The position numbers were made by a program, and so were the translations under genes. Positions 1-11,420 of a DNA stretch of 39,592 nucleotides are shown in pieces. The DNA is taken from NCBI GenBank assembly GCA_026419775.2, contig JAOPGA020001383.1, positions 1-39,592 of the forward strand, read 5' to 3'. Within the stretch, counting starts at the first letter, position 1; each line of letters begins with the position of its first letter. The notes beneath the pieces are model-generated. The model was not told where the DNA came from, did not search any database, and saw nothing but the letters and a program-made list of their open reading frames with translations. The stretch is from Acrasis kona. Its lineage: Eukaryota > Heterolobosea > Eutetramitea > Acrasida > Acrasidae.

Positions 1-3000
1 AACTGCACAAATTACTGTTGTGCTGTTAACATAAAATGCTTTTTCAATAAATTGTGTTCCATTGCTCTTGATTAAGCATATTAGATTTGTACTGTTGACT
101 ATGAGTGCTCCTGTCACAACAACTGAACTGCCACTTGTTGATGCAATTATATTGTTTACAACAGGAGGGAAAACAGTTATGGAAGTTGGTACCTGATTAG
201 ATGGTACAACAGTGCTGGACGGAGGTACAGTTGATGTTGTCACAGCAATTGAGCTTGTATTCAAAGCAATTGAGGTTACAATTGATCCTGATGGACTTGT
301 TAGTATGATTTGTCCATTGTTTCCAGGTGTGATTGTAACTGTTCCACTTCCATCGTTGTTTGTCATTCCTGCTAGTGTACCTACTATTGTTTGACTACCA
401 TCTGTTGTGTTCACTTTGTATAGTATAACTGTAGATGTGTTGCTATTAGATATTGCTACAAGTATGATAGTATTGTTTGTGTACTTATCATATGTTATGA
501 TAGGTGTAACGCTTGTGGTACTTTGAGAAAAACTTGTTATATTTTTTGTACTACTAGGTGGACCCATCACTACTTGTACTAGCTGTGATGTTATCTCTGA
601 TATCAAGAAGCTGTTGCTACCTGTTGTGGTGTCTGTATATGGTGTTATAGATAGTTGTTGTGGATCATTCACTTGTCCAGGTACATTCACAACATTCTTT
701 GTTGCNCCATCACTTGTTAGCTCTGTTATTGTTACTTGTCCGTTATTGTAACTAAAAACATCGATAGTTCCATTGCTTCCACTTGTAATCTTAAATATAT
801 TGTTGTTGACATTTGTTACTACTGTTTGTGTTGCAACACCGCTACTTGTGTGTAAGTTGACGGCTACTACTGTTGACACATTTGTTACGTTGTTGTAATA
901 TGTTTGATATACAATTTGATTAATGTTGTCATAGTATGTTGAAGTCAATACAAGTCCGGTTGTAGCGTTGCTTTGTTTAACTGTTGTAGATGACAAGGTA
1001 TTATTACAACTAGCATCAACAAGCGACATTGTTGTGCTGATTGTAGATATAACTGTATATACTCCTGTACATTGTGCTACCGCTACACTGCTTGCAGTTG
1101 ATGTTGGTGTAGTAGTCATTGTAGAGATAGGAGTATTTATTAATGAAGAAGTAGGGGTATATGTATTAAGTGAAGTAGGTATTGACGAGATGATTGGAGT
1201 GGTAGGGGATACCACGGAGGTAGGTATTGGAGAAGCTGTGTCCGAGTGTGTAGCAGTTGAAGTTGTTGGAATAGAGGAGGTAGGAATATGAGTTGCGACT
1301 GATGTAGGTGTAATTGTCGAGTAAAGTGGTGTCGGCGAGCTAGTTGCAGTTGTGGTCGAACTGAAAGTGGAGGTTGATGTGCCAGTTACACTAGGAGTTA
1401 GTGTAGCAGTCATAGACTGTTGCGTTGATGTAGGCGTATATGTCGATGTGACTGTATGTGTCGGCGTAGGTGTAGAAGAAACTATTATTGTAATGGGATG
1501 ATTAGTGTTTGAAGAAGTCGATCCTCCATTATTAGATAATTGCACTGTGTAACCTACAGCACTATTATTGATACCAGAAGGTATTGGACATATAACCGTA
1601 CTACTATTTATGAAAATTCCTTGAAGTATAGTTTGAGTTCCATTACCACTAAATACACAAACCAAGTTGCTACTGTTTGTAATTAACAATCCATATACAA
1701 TAACTGTCCCCTGAGATAACTGTACATCAGCGTTGTTTACAACAGGTGGGAAAACTGTAATTGTAGGTGGGATGTTAGAAGTTGTAGGTGCTGGGTTTGG
1801 TTGTATGGTTCCTGTTGATGTAACTATATTGCTACTGTTGTCAATGACAATAGTTGTTACTATACTTCCTGATGGACTTGTTAATACATAACCGTTGTTG
1901 CCTGGTGTTATCGTAACAGTTCCACTTCCATCGTTGTTTGTCATTCCTGGTAGTGTACCTACTATGGTTTGACTACCATCTGTTGTGTTCACTTTGTATA
2001 GTATAACTGTAGATGTGTTGCTGTTAGATACTGCTACAAGTATGACAGTATTGTTTGTGTACTTATCGTATGTTATGATGGGTGTGACACTTGTTGTAGT
2101 AGAACTGAAGCCTGTTATATTTTTTGTACTACTAGGTGGACCCATCACTACTTGTACTAGCTGTGATGTTATCTCTGATATCAAGAAGCTGTTGCTACCT
2201 GTTGTGGTGTCTGTATATGGTGTTATAGATAGTTGTTGTGGATCATTCACTTGTCCAGGTATATTCACAACATTCATCGTTGCGCCATCACTTGTTAGCT
2301 CTGTTATTGTTACTTGTCCGTTATTGTAACTAAAAACATCAATAGTTCCATTGCTTCCACTTGTAATCTTGAATACATTGGAATTTGTTGTGGTCACAAT
2401 AGTTTGAGTTGCAACCCCATTGGAATTTTGTAGGTTGACACTTACAATTGAAGTGATGTTTGTTGCATTATTGTAATATGTTTGGTATATAATCTGATTG
2501 GTAGAATCATAATAACTTGATGTCAATGTAGAATGATATGTACTATTACTTTGGGCTACTACAGTAGACGACAGAGTGCTGTTACAACTAGCATCAACAA
2601 GTGACATTGTAGTGCTACCTGTGGATATAACTGTATATACTCCTGTACATTGTGCTACCGCTACAGTACTAGCAGTTGATGTTGGGTTAAGTGTAGGAGT
2701 AATGTGTGACGAAGTAGGAGTAGGTGTATGAAATGCAGTAGTTGTGGACAACATAGTTGGAGTAGCGGTAGTAGAAGACATCACTGCTGTATGTGTTGTA
2801 GTTGCAGCGGGCGAGAATGTCGGATTTATAGTTGAAGTTGGTATATTAGTTGTTGACTGCACAGTTGTAGCTGTCATTGTAGGCGTTAAAGATGATGTCA
2901 TTGCTAAAGTAGCTGTTACAGTGAAAATATTGGTACTTGTAGATACAGTTGATGTTGGTGTTGGTGTAGGTGTTGAGATGATATTTGTGCTAATGAACTG

Positions 3001-6000
3001 ACTTCCAGAAGAAGTACTTCCACCATTATTCGACAACTGTACGGTATACCCTACACTACTGTTGTTGATTTCAACAGGTATTGGGCATACCACAGTGGTA
3101 CTGTTCACAAAAATACCTTGTTGTATGGTTTGCGATCCGTTGCTGGTGAATATACAAACCAAACTACTACTATTAGTTATCAGCAGACCATTTACAATAA
3201 TGTTGTTTTGATAGGGCTGCATAATTATGTTAATTACAGGTGGGAATACAGTGAGACCAGAAGGTGGTTGAGATGTAGTTACTGAGGTATTGTTGTTTGT
3301 AATAAGAGAAGTGGAAGTAGCCACTGTGTTGTTTGGTTGTAGAATAAGTGTTGTAACAGTTGATCCAGAGGGACTGGTTAAAACTATTACTCCGTTATTT
3401 CCAGGTGTGACTGATACTACACCTGATCCATCACCGTTTGTCATACCATTTATGGTATTGATAAGTGACATGCTACCGTCAGTAGTATTCACCATATATA
3501 TGGAAACTGTTGATGAGCTATTGGTTGAGACCGCAACTAAAATAATAGTTGTATTTGTAACAACATCTAACATTGCAATAGGAGTAACGCTTGTTGTAGT
3601 AGGACTAAAGCTAGTTAAATTCTTTGTGCTACTAGGTGGACCCATCACTACTTGTACTAGCTGTGATGTTATCTCTGATATCAAGAAGCTGTTGCTACCT
3701 GTTGTGGTGTCTGTATATGGTGTTATAGATAGTTGTTGTGGATCATTCACTTGTCCAGGTATATTCACAACATTCATCGTTGCGCCATCACTTGTTAGCT
3801 CTGTTATTGTTACTTGTCCGTTATTGTAACTAAAAACATCGATAGTCCCATTGTTTCCGCTTGTAATCTTAAATATATTGTTGTTGACATTTGTTACTAC
3901 TGTTTGTGTTGCAACACCACTACTTGTCTGCAGATTAACAGCTACTACTGTTGACACATTTGTTACGTTGTTGTAATATGTTTGGTAAACAATTTGATTT
4001 GAGCTATCGTAAAAAGTAGACGTCAGAATCAAACCAACTGTCACATTACTCTGTGATATATGTGTAGAACTCAAAGTATTGTTACAACTAGCATCTACAA
4101 GAGATAACGAGTTAGAAGTGGCAGTGACAGTGTAAACTCCATTACATTGTGCATAACCATATACAGAATTATTAAAAGATGACGTGTATGAAGGAGTTGC
4201 AGTAGGGGTTGTAGTATCAGTTGGTACCATGGTAGGTGTGGTGGTCGGTGTTGATGATGAGCTATGTGTAGGCGTATTGGTTGGTGTCATCGTTGGTGTG
4301 TTTATATTAGTTGAGGTAGTTTGAGTTGGAGTGGCGATATTACTGAGAGTTGGTGTTGGTGAATGTGTAGACGTATCCGTTGGTGTAGTAGTGCCTGTTG
4401 CTAAGATGGTTGCTGTACTATTGACTGTTGGTGTGTCAGTAAAAGTCATAGTTGATGATGGTGTATTATTATATGATACTACTGGTGTTGAAGTGGGAGT
4501 ACTCGACAGAAGAGCTGGAGTTGCTGTATCACTTTGTGTTGGAGTTACAGTAGCAAGCGACGTTGAAGTTGAATTACTAGATGTAGTACTGGTAGGAGTA
4601 GGTGTATCGGACCATGAATGTGTAGCTGTAGGCGATACTGAATGACCTGTAGAGGTAGGTGTGTGTGTATATAAATTAGTTGGAGTAGGTGTAAAAGTAG
4701 AGGTAGAAGTAAAAGTGTGTGTATCTGTCTGAGTTGTTGTTGAAGTTAAAGTGGGAGATGTTGTTAAAGTTGATGCATGAGTTGGACTATCGGTGTTTGA
4801 AAAAGTGGAAGATGGTGTGGGAGTGAATGTAGCCAAGTCTGTTATTGTTGATGTTGGTGTAAATGTCTGAGTAGGTACTGGTGTTTCACTGGAAGTTGGT
4901 GTGGGTGTTGAAGTTAGAATTGAAGTAGGTGTAGAAGTGTGCGTTATGGCGGGAGTTTCAGTATGAGTTTGAGTAGGTGTAAATGTTCCTGTTGATGTAA
5001 CAGTATGCGTGTCTGAAAAAGTTGAAGTAGTTGTCAAGCTAGTAGTATCAGTTGGGACCAATGTTGATGTGACCGATGAAGATGGTGTTGACACTAATGT
5101 AGGTGCATCAGTGTATGTCAGGGTTGGTGTGTTAGTATCGACAGCAGTAGTGCTGTGTATTATCGTACTAGTGGGTGTGAAAGTAGGTAAATCGGTAATT
5201 GTTGATATTGGCGTTGAAGGATTTAAAGTAGTAGTAGGTATGACTGTGTGGCCTATTGTAGGCGTTGATGTAAGAGTAGTTGTGGGTGCATCTGTAAGGG
5301 TAGGGGTAGATGTGGAAGGTGTTGGTGTGGATGTTGGTGTCGATGCGGGTGTTAAAGCAAGCGTAGATGTGGTTACAGTAGGTGTATGTGTTGGAGTGAG
5401 TGTAGGTGAGGATACTAAAGTAGGAGTGATGTTTGGATCTGGAGTTGGTGTGGGTGTAGGCGTAGGTGTCAGTGTAGGCGTCGGTGCGGGTGTTGGCGTA
5501 GGTGTTGGTGTGGGAGTTGGTGTAGGTGTTGGCGTAGGTGTCGGTGTTGGCGTGGGAGTAGGTGTTGGTGTTGGCGTAGGTGTTGGTGTAGGCGTTGGTG
5601 TAGGTGTTGGCGTAGGTGTAGGTGTTGGCGTAGGTGTTGGCGTAGGTGTAGGTGTCGGCGTAGGTGTTGGCGTTGGTGTAGGTGTAGGCGTTGGTGTAGG
5701 TGTAGGCGTAGGTGTCGGTGTCGGTGTTGGTGTTGGTGTAGGTGTTGGCGTAGGTGTCGGTGTTGGCGTGGGAGTAGGTGTGGGAGTAGGTGTAGGTGTT
5801 GGTGTTGGTGTTGGTGTCGGTGTTGGTGTTGGTGTAGGTGTTGGCGTAGGTGTCGGTGTTGGCGTTGGACAAAATGTACCAACATGTCCACTTGTACAAG
5901 TGCATGTATTTGGAGCTGTGCAATTTCCCAACCCGCCACAAATGCCCGTACTATTAAACACTCTACCTTCGCAATTGTAAGCTTCGCACCTACCGCCATA

Positions 6001-9000
6001 ATAACCACTGTTACAATTACAAGAATCAGGTGCAGCACAAGAACCACTATTAGAGCATACAGCACTTGCGTTATGTTTTATTCCATAACAGTTATAAGCT
6101 TCACATCTTTGTCCATAATATCCATTGTTACATGTACAGACATCTGGTGAACTACAAGTGCCGTTACCAGAACATACTGTTCTTGTTGAATTGAACATGT
6201 AACCATAACAATTATAAGCTTCACACCTTTGTCCATAATATCCGTTATTGCATGAGCATGTATTAGGCGCGGTACAGGTGCCATTACTAGAGCAGACACT
6301 TGTAGCGTTATGTTTTATTCCATAACAGTTATAAGCTTCACATCGTTGTCCATAATATCCGCTGTTACATGAACAAATATCAGGTGAGCTACATGTGCCA
6401 TTTCCAGAACATACATTAGTAGAATTAAAAATAACTCCAAAACATTTGTAAGCCTCGCATCTCTGTCCGTAGAATCCATTTTTGCAAAAACATGAATTGG
6501 GTGCAGTACAACTCCCGTTACTAGAACATATGTTTGTTGCGTTATATATTGTTCCATAGCAGTTATATGCCTCACATCGTTGTCCATAATATCCATTGTT
6601 ACAGGAACACGTATCTGGTGAAATACATGTACCGTTGCTGGAGCATACAACAGTAGAATTAGAAATAGCACCAAAGCATTTATAAGCTTCGCATCGTTGT
6701 CCGTAATATCCATTGTTGCACGAACAAACATCTGGTGATCTACATGTTCCGTTCCCAGAACATACGTTAGTAGAATTATAAATACTACCAAAGCACTTAT
6801 AAGCCTCACATCTCTGACCATAATACCCGCTATTACAAGAACAAACATCTGGCAAGGTACACGTGCCGTTACCAGAGCATGCATTAGTAGAATTGAAAAT
6901 AATACCGAAGCAGTTAAAAGCCTCACATCGTTGTCCATAATACCCGCTATTACATGAGCATGCATTTGGTGCAGTGCAGCTTCCTTTGCCAGAACATACA
7001 CTTGTAGAATTATATATGGTTCCATAGCAGTTATATGCCTCACATCTCTGACCATAATATCCATTGTTACAACTACATTGATCTGGAGAACTGCATGTTC
7101 CATTTGTAGAGCACACATTAGTAGAATTATAAATACTACCAAAGCACTTATAAGCCTCACATCTCTGACCATAATATCCATTGTTGCAAGAGCAAACATC
7201 TGGCGAACTACATGTTCCGTTCCCAGAACATACGTTAGTAGAATTGAAAATACTACCAAAGCATCTATAAGCTTCACATCTCTGACCATAATACCCACTA
7301 TTACAGGTACACACATCTGGTAAATTGCAGGTTCCGTTTCCAGAGCACACTCTGGATGAATTATAAATGCTACCAAAGCAATTAAAAGCTTCACAGCGTT
7401 GTCCATAATAACCACTATTACATGAACAAGTGTCTGGATTAACACATGTTCCTTTACCTCCACAAACAGAGGTACTATTATATACAGTTCCGAAACAAGC
7501 GTATCCGTCGCACTGTTGTCCATAAAAACCTGCATTACACGTGCATACATTAAATGAACTACAATCACCATTCGAAGAACAAACACTAGTGTCGTTATTC
7601 CATTTACCATAACATTTATATTGGTCGCACTCGGCACCAAAATAATTCGTTTTACAGTTACAAGTATTCATGCTTGGGCAAGTACCTTGACCCGAGCACA
7701 CATTAGAGGCGTTGTTTGCGATTCCATAACAACCATATATACAGTCTCCGGGTATAGCTACAAATCCATCTGCACACCCTTGTTCGCCATGTAGCATCAA
7801 CGTGTGAGCTCTTCCAGCCGCTAAATAAATGATATTCAAATTTGATATCGTAGATAACTGCCCAGTGGCTCCCAACACCCATGCATTTCTTCTGGTGCTG
7901 AATGTACCTATACCCAACGCTCCAGTTGATGAATCACCGACGCCAAAGAATTTATCGGTTACATCAACAACTATGCTGTGAGTATAACCAGATGCATAAA
8001 AAGGCGTAAAAGTAGATTGAGTGTAGGCACCTCTGTTCGATGCGGTCATGAGTTGGGGATCAACGAATGAAGCAGTGGCGCTATTCACACCTATTTGACC
8101 TTGGGAATTTATCCCCCTATATTAATTAATTCCTGTTCGTGTGTTTATAAGTATAACCATACCATGCTAGCAGAGATCCATCGGAGCATAATGTTGCGAA
8201 ATTTTGGTAACCGGCGTAAACTGCAACTACAGTTTTAGACGCATAGGTACCACCACTAGCGAAAGCTTTCACACCGGCTGGTGTTGTAAGAGGATTTGTT
8301 GTGGATGTCGTTCCAAGTAATCCGTTGAGATTGTAACCCTAATCAATCAAAACAATAAAACTGAGAAGTAAACTTACCCAAACGTAAATACCGACTGTAG
8401 TGATAGCTATTCCCATTCCATATCCTGCTGTAGCTATATAAGTAGCGGTATAGTATTGAGCGTTGCTTCCACCCACAATCACGGGCGTCATTCTATTTGT
8501 GGTGGTTGCATCTCCTAACTAATTTTAAAATCAGACCTGCATTACAAAATGTGAAAAACGTACCTGACCATATACATTGGATCCCCAACAATATACCTTT
8601 CCGGTTGTTGTCAATGCGCATCCATAATTATCTCCTGCTGCTATTTGTTTAAATGAAAGTGTCCCAGCTGGCCATACTTGCACCGGCGTTGTTCTCTTCG
8701 TTGTAGTTGTATCGCCGCATTGTCCTACCGAATTGATACCGTAGCATGATATTTTTCCATCGGTTGTGAGAACTAGAAAAATGAATGTGAATGAATTCTT
8801 GATGTGATGAATTACCAATTGTTGTTTGAGGCATTAGTGCTAGCTGCATAACTGTTCTTCCGACAAGATATCCTGACTTGGGGAACTGTGTCCATGTTGC
8901 AAGATTTGTGCTGACTGCAGACGTTATTTGGTTATCGGTGTTAACTCCAACACCATAAATGTTATTGTCCGTCCCTATGGCCATCGACCGGTCATAACTG

Positions 9001-9369
9001 TCTGACGAGGTAGTGACCGCATAGACAGAGGTGAAATTTACAGCTGTGGGGTATAAGTTTGTTACGACCGGGGATGATTGTGAGGTTGTCCCTCCTATTC
9101 CAACTATTTACGTTAACGATTGTTTCGCCTACGAGAATAACATTACGTTGATAATTTGAGTTATCTCCAAAGGATATTAATGTTAGATTTCTATTTTGAT
9201 ATTGACATCTCCCCCCGAACGTATTTATTGGACATCCTACCGTCTGTATTTGAGAGATACAAAAACGTATCAAATATACAACTATGAGCTTTACATTACG
9301 AATCAGATTTGATTACATACCTAAGCATATAAGGGGAGCTATTTTGTTTAGCCTCCAACTTGTTGACAT
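1..9369 (-). CDS. Giant RCC1-EGF-(Thr/Pro)-TIG surface protein, 3' end off window
   Basis: Minus-strand gene, read right to left, open to base 1. Exons (inferred from GT..AG and conserved repeat sense): 9369-9321, 9236-9147, 9103-8816, 8772-8564, 8518-8378, 8338-8163, 8116-<1, giving at least 3023 codons. The last exon (2705 codons) is stop-free where I checked it triplet by triplet and by translation. Domains in order: short leader; RCC1-type propeller repeats ([35 protein letters not shown]); 16 EGF-like repeats of about 39 residues (VCSGNGTC...[12 protein letters not shown]); a Thr-Pro/Ser-Thr linker; then at least three repeated modules, each with a CxGVYTV...DASC beta domain followed by an IPT/TIG-like domain (VVNN...ICPIP...VQLSNNGG). 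Rich in N-x-S/T sites, so probably secreted or cell-surface and adhesive (inference). The first exon and its 84-nt intron are the weakest part: the encoded leader is only weakly hydrophobic and no other in-frame ATG was found. One N lies at 706. Confidence 0.85.
550..761 (-). repeat. 212-nt homogenised block, copy 3 (near-identical)
   Basis: This block matches those at 2129-2340 and 3629-3840 except for three bases and the N at 706. It encodes the region around [30 protein letters not shown] and [12 protein letters not shown]. Identity at silent sites exceeds that of the flanking module sequence, which points to recent conversion or unequal exchange. Confidence 0.85.
2129..2340 (-). repeat. 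212-nt homogenised block, copy 2
   Basis: By eye this is base-for-base identical to 3629-3840, at an offset of exactly 1500 nt. Flanking sequence on both sides differs between the copies. Confidence 0.85.
3629..3840 (-). repeat. 212-nt homogenised block, copy 1
   Basis: Identical to 2129-2340. Downstream on the plus strand (3841-4010) the sequence resembles copy 3 (762-935) more than copy 2. Confidence 0.85.
5440..5870 (-). repeat. Thr-Pro dipeptide array on a degenerate GTNGGN hexamer
   Basis: About 430 nt of near-pure hexamer. On the coding (minus) strand it reads ACN CCN, i.e. about 70 Thr-Pro dipeptides with few interruptions. Wobble bases vary freely while the dipeptide is kept. A higher-order unit (GGCGTAGGTGTCGGTGTTGG) recurs near 5531 and 5749 and close to 5840. 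The array joins the last EGF repeat (ending TFC-PTPTPT) to the Ser/Thr-rich linker, so it probably acts as a stiff, O-glycosylated stalk (inference). The plus strand is almost free of C apart from wobble positions. Confidence 0.9.
5876..7755 (-). repeat. Array of 16 EGF-like repeats (117-nt period)
   Basis: The repeated unit reads roughly [17 protein letters not shown], then [17 protein letters not shown], with six cysteines in EGF spacing. The centres of the CSGNGTC-like motif fall near 7683, 7564, 7450, 7332, 7214, 7098, 6984, 6865, 6747, 6634, 6514, 6400, 6283, 6160, 6040 and 5925. The period is 117 nt in most steps and 120 nt in at least one. The two edge repeats are the most diverged. 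Confidence 0.9.
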
Positions 9370-9712
9370 AGACAGTAGTTTGTTGAAATTAAAAATTAGG
9401 AGAATTGGGAATGAACCTTTCCCAACCGATATTATACAAATATGTATTTTATTTTTATTCAACGGTCAAATTATTTGCGAAAGGAACTGTGTTTTGGAGA
9501 GAATCCCCTTCTACCATGTAACAGGGCGTCAGGTACTACACTCCACGTACGGGAAATTTTATAATTCTTTGTACAAGTTTCCGCAGTAACCGCCACCTTC
9601 TAAGAAACAAACGCCGCAAAATTGAAAGGTTTGAAAGCATAACACTATTGTTACAAGAAGACTTTGAATATAAAAATTTATGGTTTTAGTTTATAGATGT
9701 ACTGAACAACAT
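9370..9712. other. Intergenic, probable promoter of the giant surface gene
   Basis: There are 343 bases between the inferred ATG of the surface-protein gene and the stop of the upstream dioxygenase gene, both on the minus strand. Open frames on either strand here have no recognisable sense. I see no RNA gene. Upstream exons of the surface gene cannot be excluded. Confidence 0.5.
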
Positions 9713-10895
9713 TTATGTACTACTTTTAACATCTGGCATTCCCAGAGCACAAACAATTTGTCGTTGTCCAAAGTATGGTAACCTTCCATGACTGACTCTG
9801 TCGTTATCAATATAGATTACATCTCCCTTCTTCCATTTAAAGGTGACCATATTGTCCCAAATAATGTCTTCTATTTTGAATAATTCCTCAGTTCTAATTG
9901 GAACTCCATTACCATAGGTCACATACAATCCGCACTGTGTATCTGGTATAAAAAGTCTTCTCAAGCTCTCTATTACGATCCATAAAAGGTACATTAAATA
10001 GTACCACCAAGTTCCAATTGTTTGGATCATTTTTCTAAATCTAAAAGATTAATTACAAGCGGTTAAAAGGCACATACTCATAAGTCCTCATTCTTGGGTA
10101 AAAAACTGGTACAGCATTGGACCAGACCTCATCACCAGTTTCGGGATGTTTTCTAATGGCAGGGAATTTACTTACGAGGCTGAGTGCATCGCCATGCCAT
10201 ATACACTTTTTAAAGTTGGACGATGTAAAAAATACTACAACTCACCTCAATGTCGTCTTTCGCACATACTTTTTCTACCTCCGTCTTGTCTGTGGTTTTA
10301 TAAATATCTGGCCAACTTCGTACCTCGGCAATGTCTTTCACTTTGGTACCAGGAGTGGAGTAGTTTCGGTAATATGTGAGGCCGTGGGCTTTGAATTGTT
10401 TTAGGAGATTGGGGTCGTGCTTGTCGGCATCTAGTACTACTTGTCTCATATCTGTTATGGGGGTTTCGCCACCGTGTTTGGGCTCTTTTAAACAGCAGAA
10501 GAAAATTCTATTGGGTCTGTTGGTCATGTACGCCATTTCAGTGTGTTGACCGATCGGTGCAATGTTGGTAACCTCGGTTGCTGATGGTTATAGTAACTCG
10601 AAAATAAGTACTTACACGTAAAGACATACTTAGTTCTGTTTGTGCGTGCAGTTACTCCAAGATAGCCGTCGTTCAGGTTAGGGTGGATAAGATGGGCTAC
10701 TTGTTCAAAGTCGCTCGCGTTTTCAATATCGAAGTCTCTGAATAGGATCGCGCCGTTTTTGAGCCTGGTGTCCTCAATAAATTTTTTGTTGCCCTTAATG
10801 TACCCAAGCAGGGATGATAGAGTAGCCTCAGACTTTGATGAGGGTCTCACAACTATTGGGATAGGTCTATCTGATCTCAGTGGTTCCACAATCAT
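9713..10895 (-). CDS. TauD/TfdA-type Fe(II)/2-oxoglutarate dioxygenase
   Basis: Four exons: 10895-10616, 10580-10246, 10205-10078 and 10040-9713, giving 356 residues. Introns are 35, 40 and 37 nt, all GT..AG, and frames join cleanly. The enzyme belongs to the family that couples 2-oxoglutarate decarboxylation to substrate hydroxylation at a mononuclear iron. The facial triad is visible: H106-T-E108 in IGQHTEMAYM and the distal H332 in NDRVSHGRLPY, with R341 in GQRQIVCAL as the expected 2-oxoglutarate anchor. The N-terminal NGAILFRDFDIENASDFEQ is typical of the family (GxxLFRGF). It resembles SyrP/TauD-like proteins more than gamma-butyrobetaine hydroxylase because no N-terminal zinc domain is seen. 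The substrate is unknown. ATG 10895 was chosen because the frame upstream has no other ATG before an ambiguous base (N at 10969). Confidence 0.88.
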
Positions 10896-11420
10896 TTTGT
10901 TCCTGAAATATCTTTTATTTTGATTCGTTGTATTACAATCCCTATCGTCGACATCAACCAAACTTGCTNGATCGTTTCAGCTCAATATTTTCCTATCGCC
11001 AACATTATGTATCAAGTAGTTGACAGTCATACCAGAAACCAGGGAAAATACCGTACAAGATGATTTGGGGGGCGTTAAGCATCAAAATGTGAAGCCTACA
11101 CCAAAGCCAGAATCTCTAACAATCAACTGGTAACGTGGTTCCATACACGAAGGATTGAGCAAATTTTTGACCATTCTTGAACATAAATTTGGATACTTAC
11201 TTATCAATTCAATAAACTGTAGTTTATTTTTCTAATGTCATTTTAGTTGTTGGAAATTTCACCAATTTGACTTCATCTACACTATCGCTCCTCTTGGTCC
11301 TAGTTGACCATGTTACAAGAAATTCCACTTTCCTTCCACGAAGGCATGGTTTCCTTCGAATTTTTTATCATTTCAAATTTCAATTTATTGGACGCCTGAG
11401 ATAATTTTAAGAAAACAACA
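10896..11420. other. Divergent intergenic region, dioxygenase / Dicer
   Basis: These 525 bases lie between two divergent start codons and must hold both promoters. It is moderately AT-rich. I found no convincing coding segment, RNA gene or long inverted repeat. Base 10969 is N. Confidence 0.6.

Larger units (their letters stand above)
1..4180 (-). repeat. Three tandem adhesin/TIG modules, about 1.5 kb each
   Basis: The C-terminal part of the giant protein is three copies of one module: a two-cysteine beta domain, an Asn/Ser/Thr-rich domain with the motif [11 protein letters not shown], a TIG-like domain and a Ser/Thr/Pro linker. Equivalent points fall near 550, 2129 and 3629, so spacings are about 1579 and exactly 1500 nt. 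The linkers are the most diverged part. The leftmost copy is cut by the window edge inside its TIG domain. Confidence 0.85.

Noticed and set aside
5440-5870. TG-rich hexamers as telomeric or centromeric repeat
   Set aside because: The unit varies at wobble positions only and is in frame with a protein, with unique coding sequence on both sides.
5009-5980. Plus-strand ORF of Gly-Val repeats (323 residues)
   Set aside because: It is the complement of the Thr-Pro array. The minus frame is continuous with EGF and TIG domains and stays open for 2705 codons, so the Gly-Val frame is a shadow.
5168-7640. Long minus-strand ORFs with Asn-Thr-Tyr or His-Gln-Arg repeats and a 441-residue ORF over the EGF array
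   Set aside because: They are out of frame with the cysteine-spaced EGF reading. Only the chosen frame gives domain sense across the whole region.
5876-7755. CRISPR-like array (regular 117-nt period)
   Set aside because: Units are diverged throughout, with no conserved repeat and unique spacer pattern, and they encode EGF-like domains in a eukaryotic gene.
9240-9300. Hydrophobic stretch [12 protein letters not shown] as signal peptide of the surface protein
   Set aside because: It reads in frame with the RCC1 exon, but the upstream frame reaches a stop with no ATG, and no splice pair joins it to one. It is treated as intron, with doubt noted.
9284-9589. Plus-strand ORF of 101 residues
   Set aside because: No recognisable sense or neighbours on that strand; it overlaps the first exon and promoter of the minus-strand surface gene.
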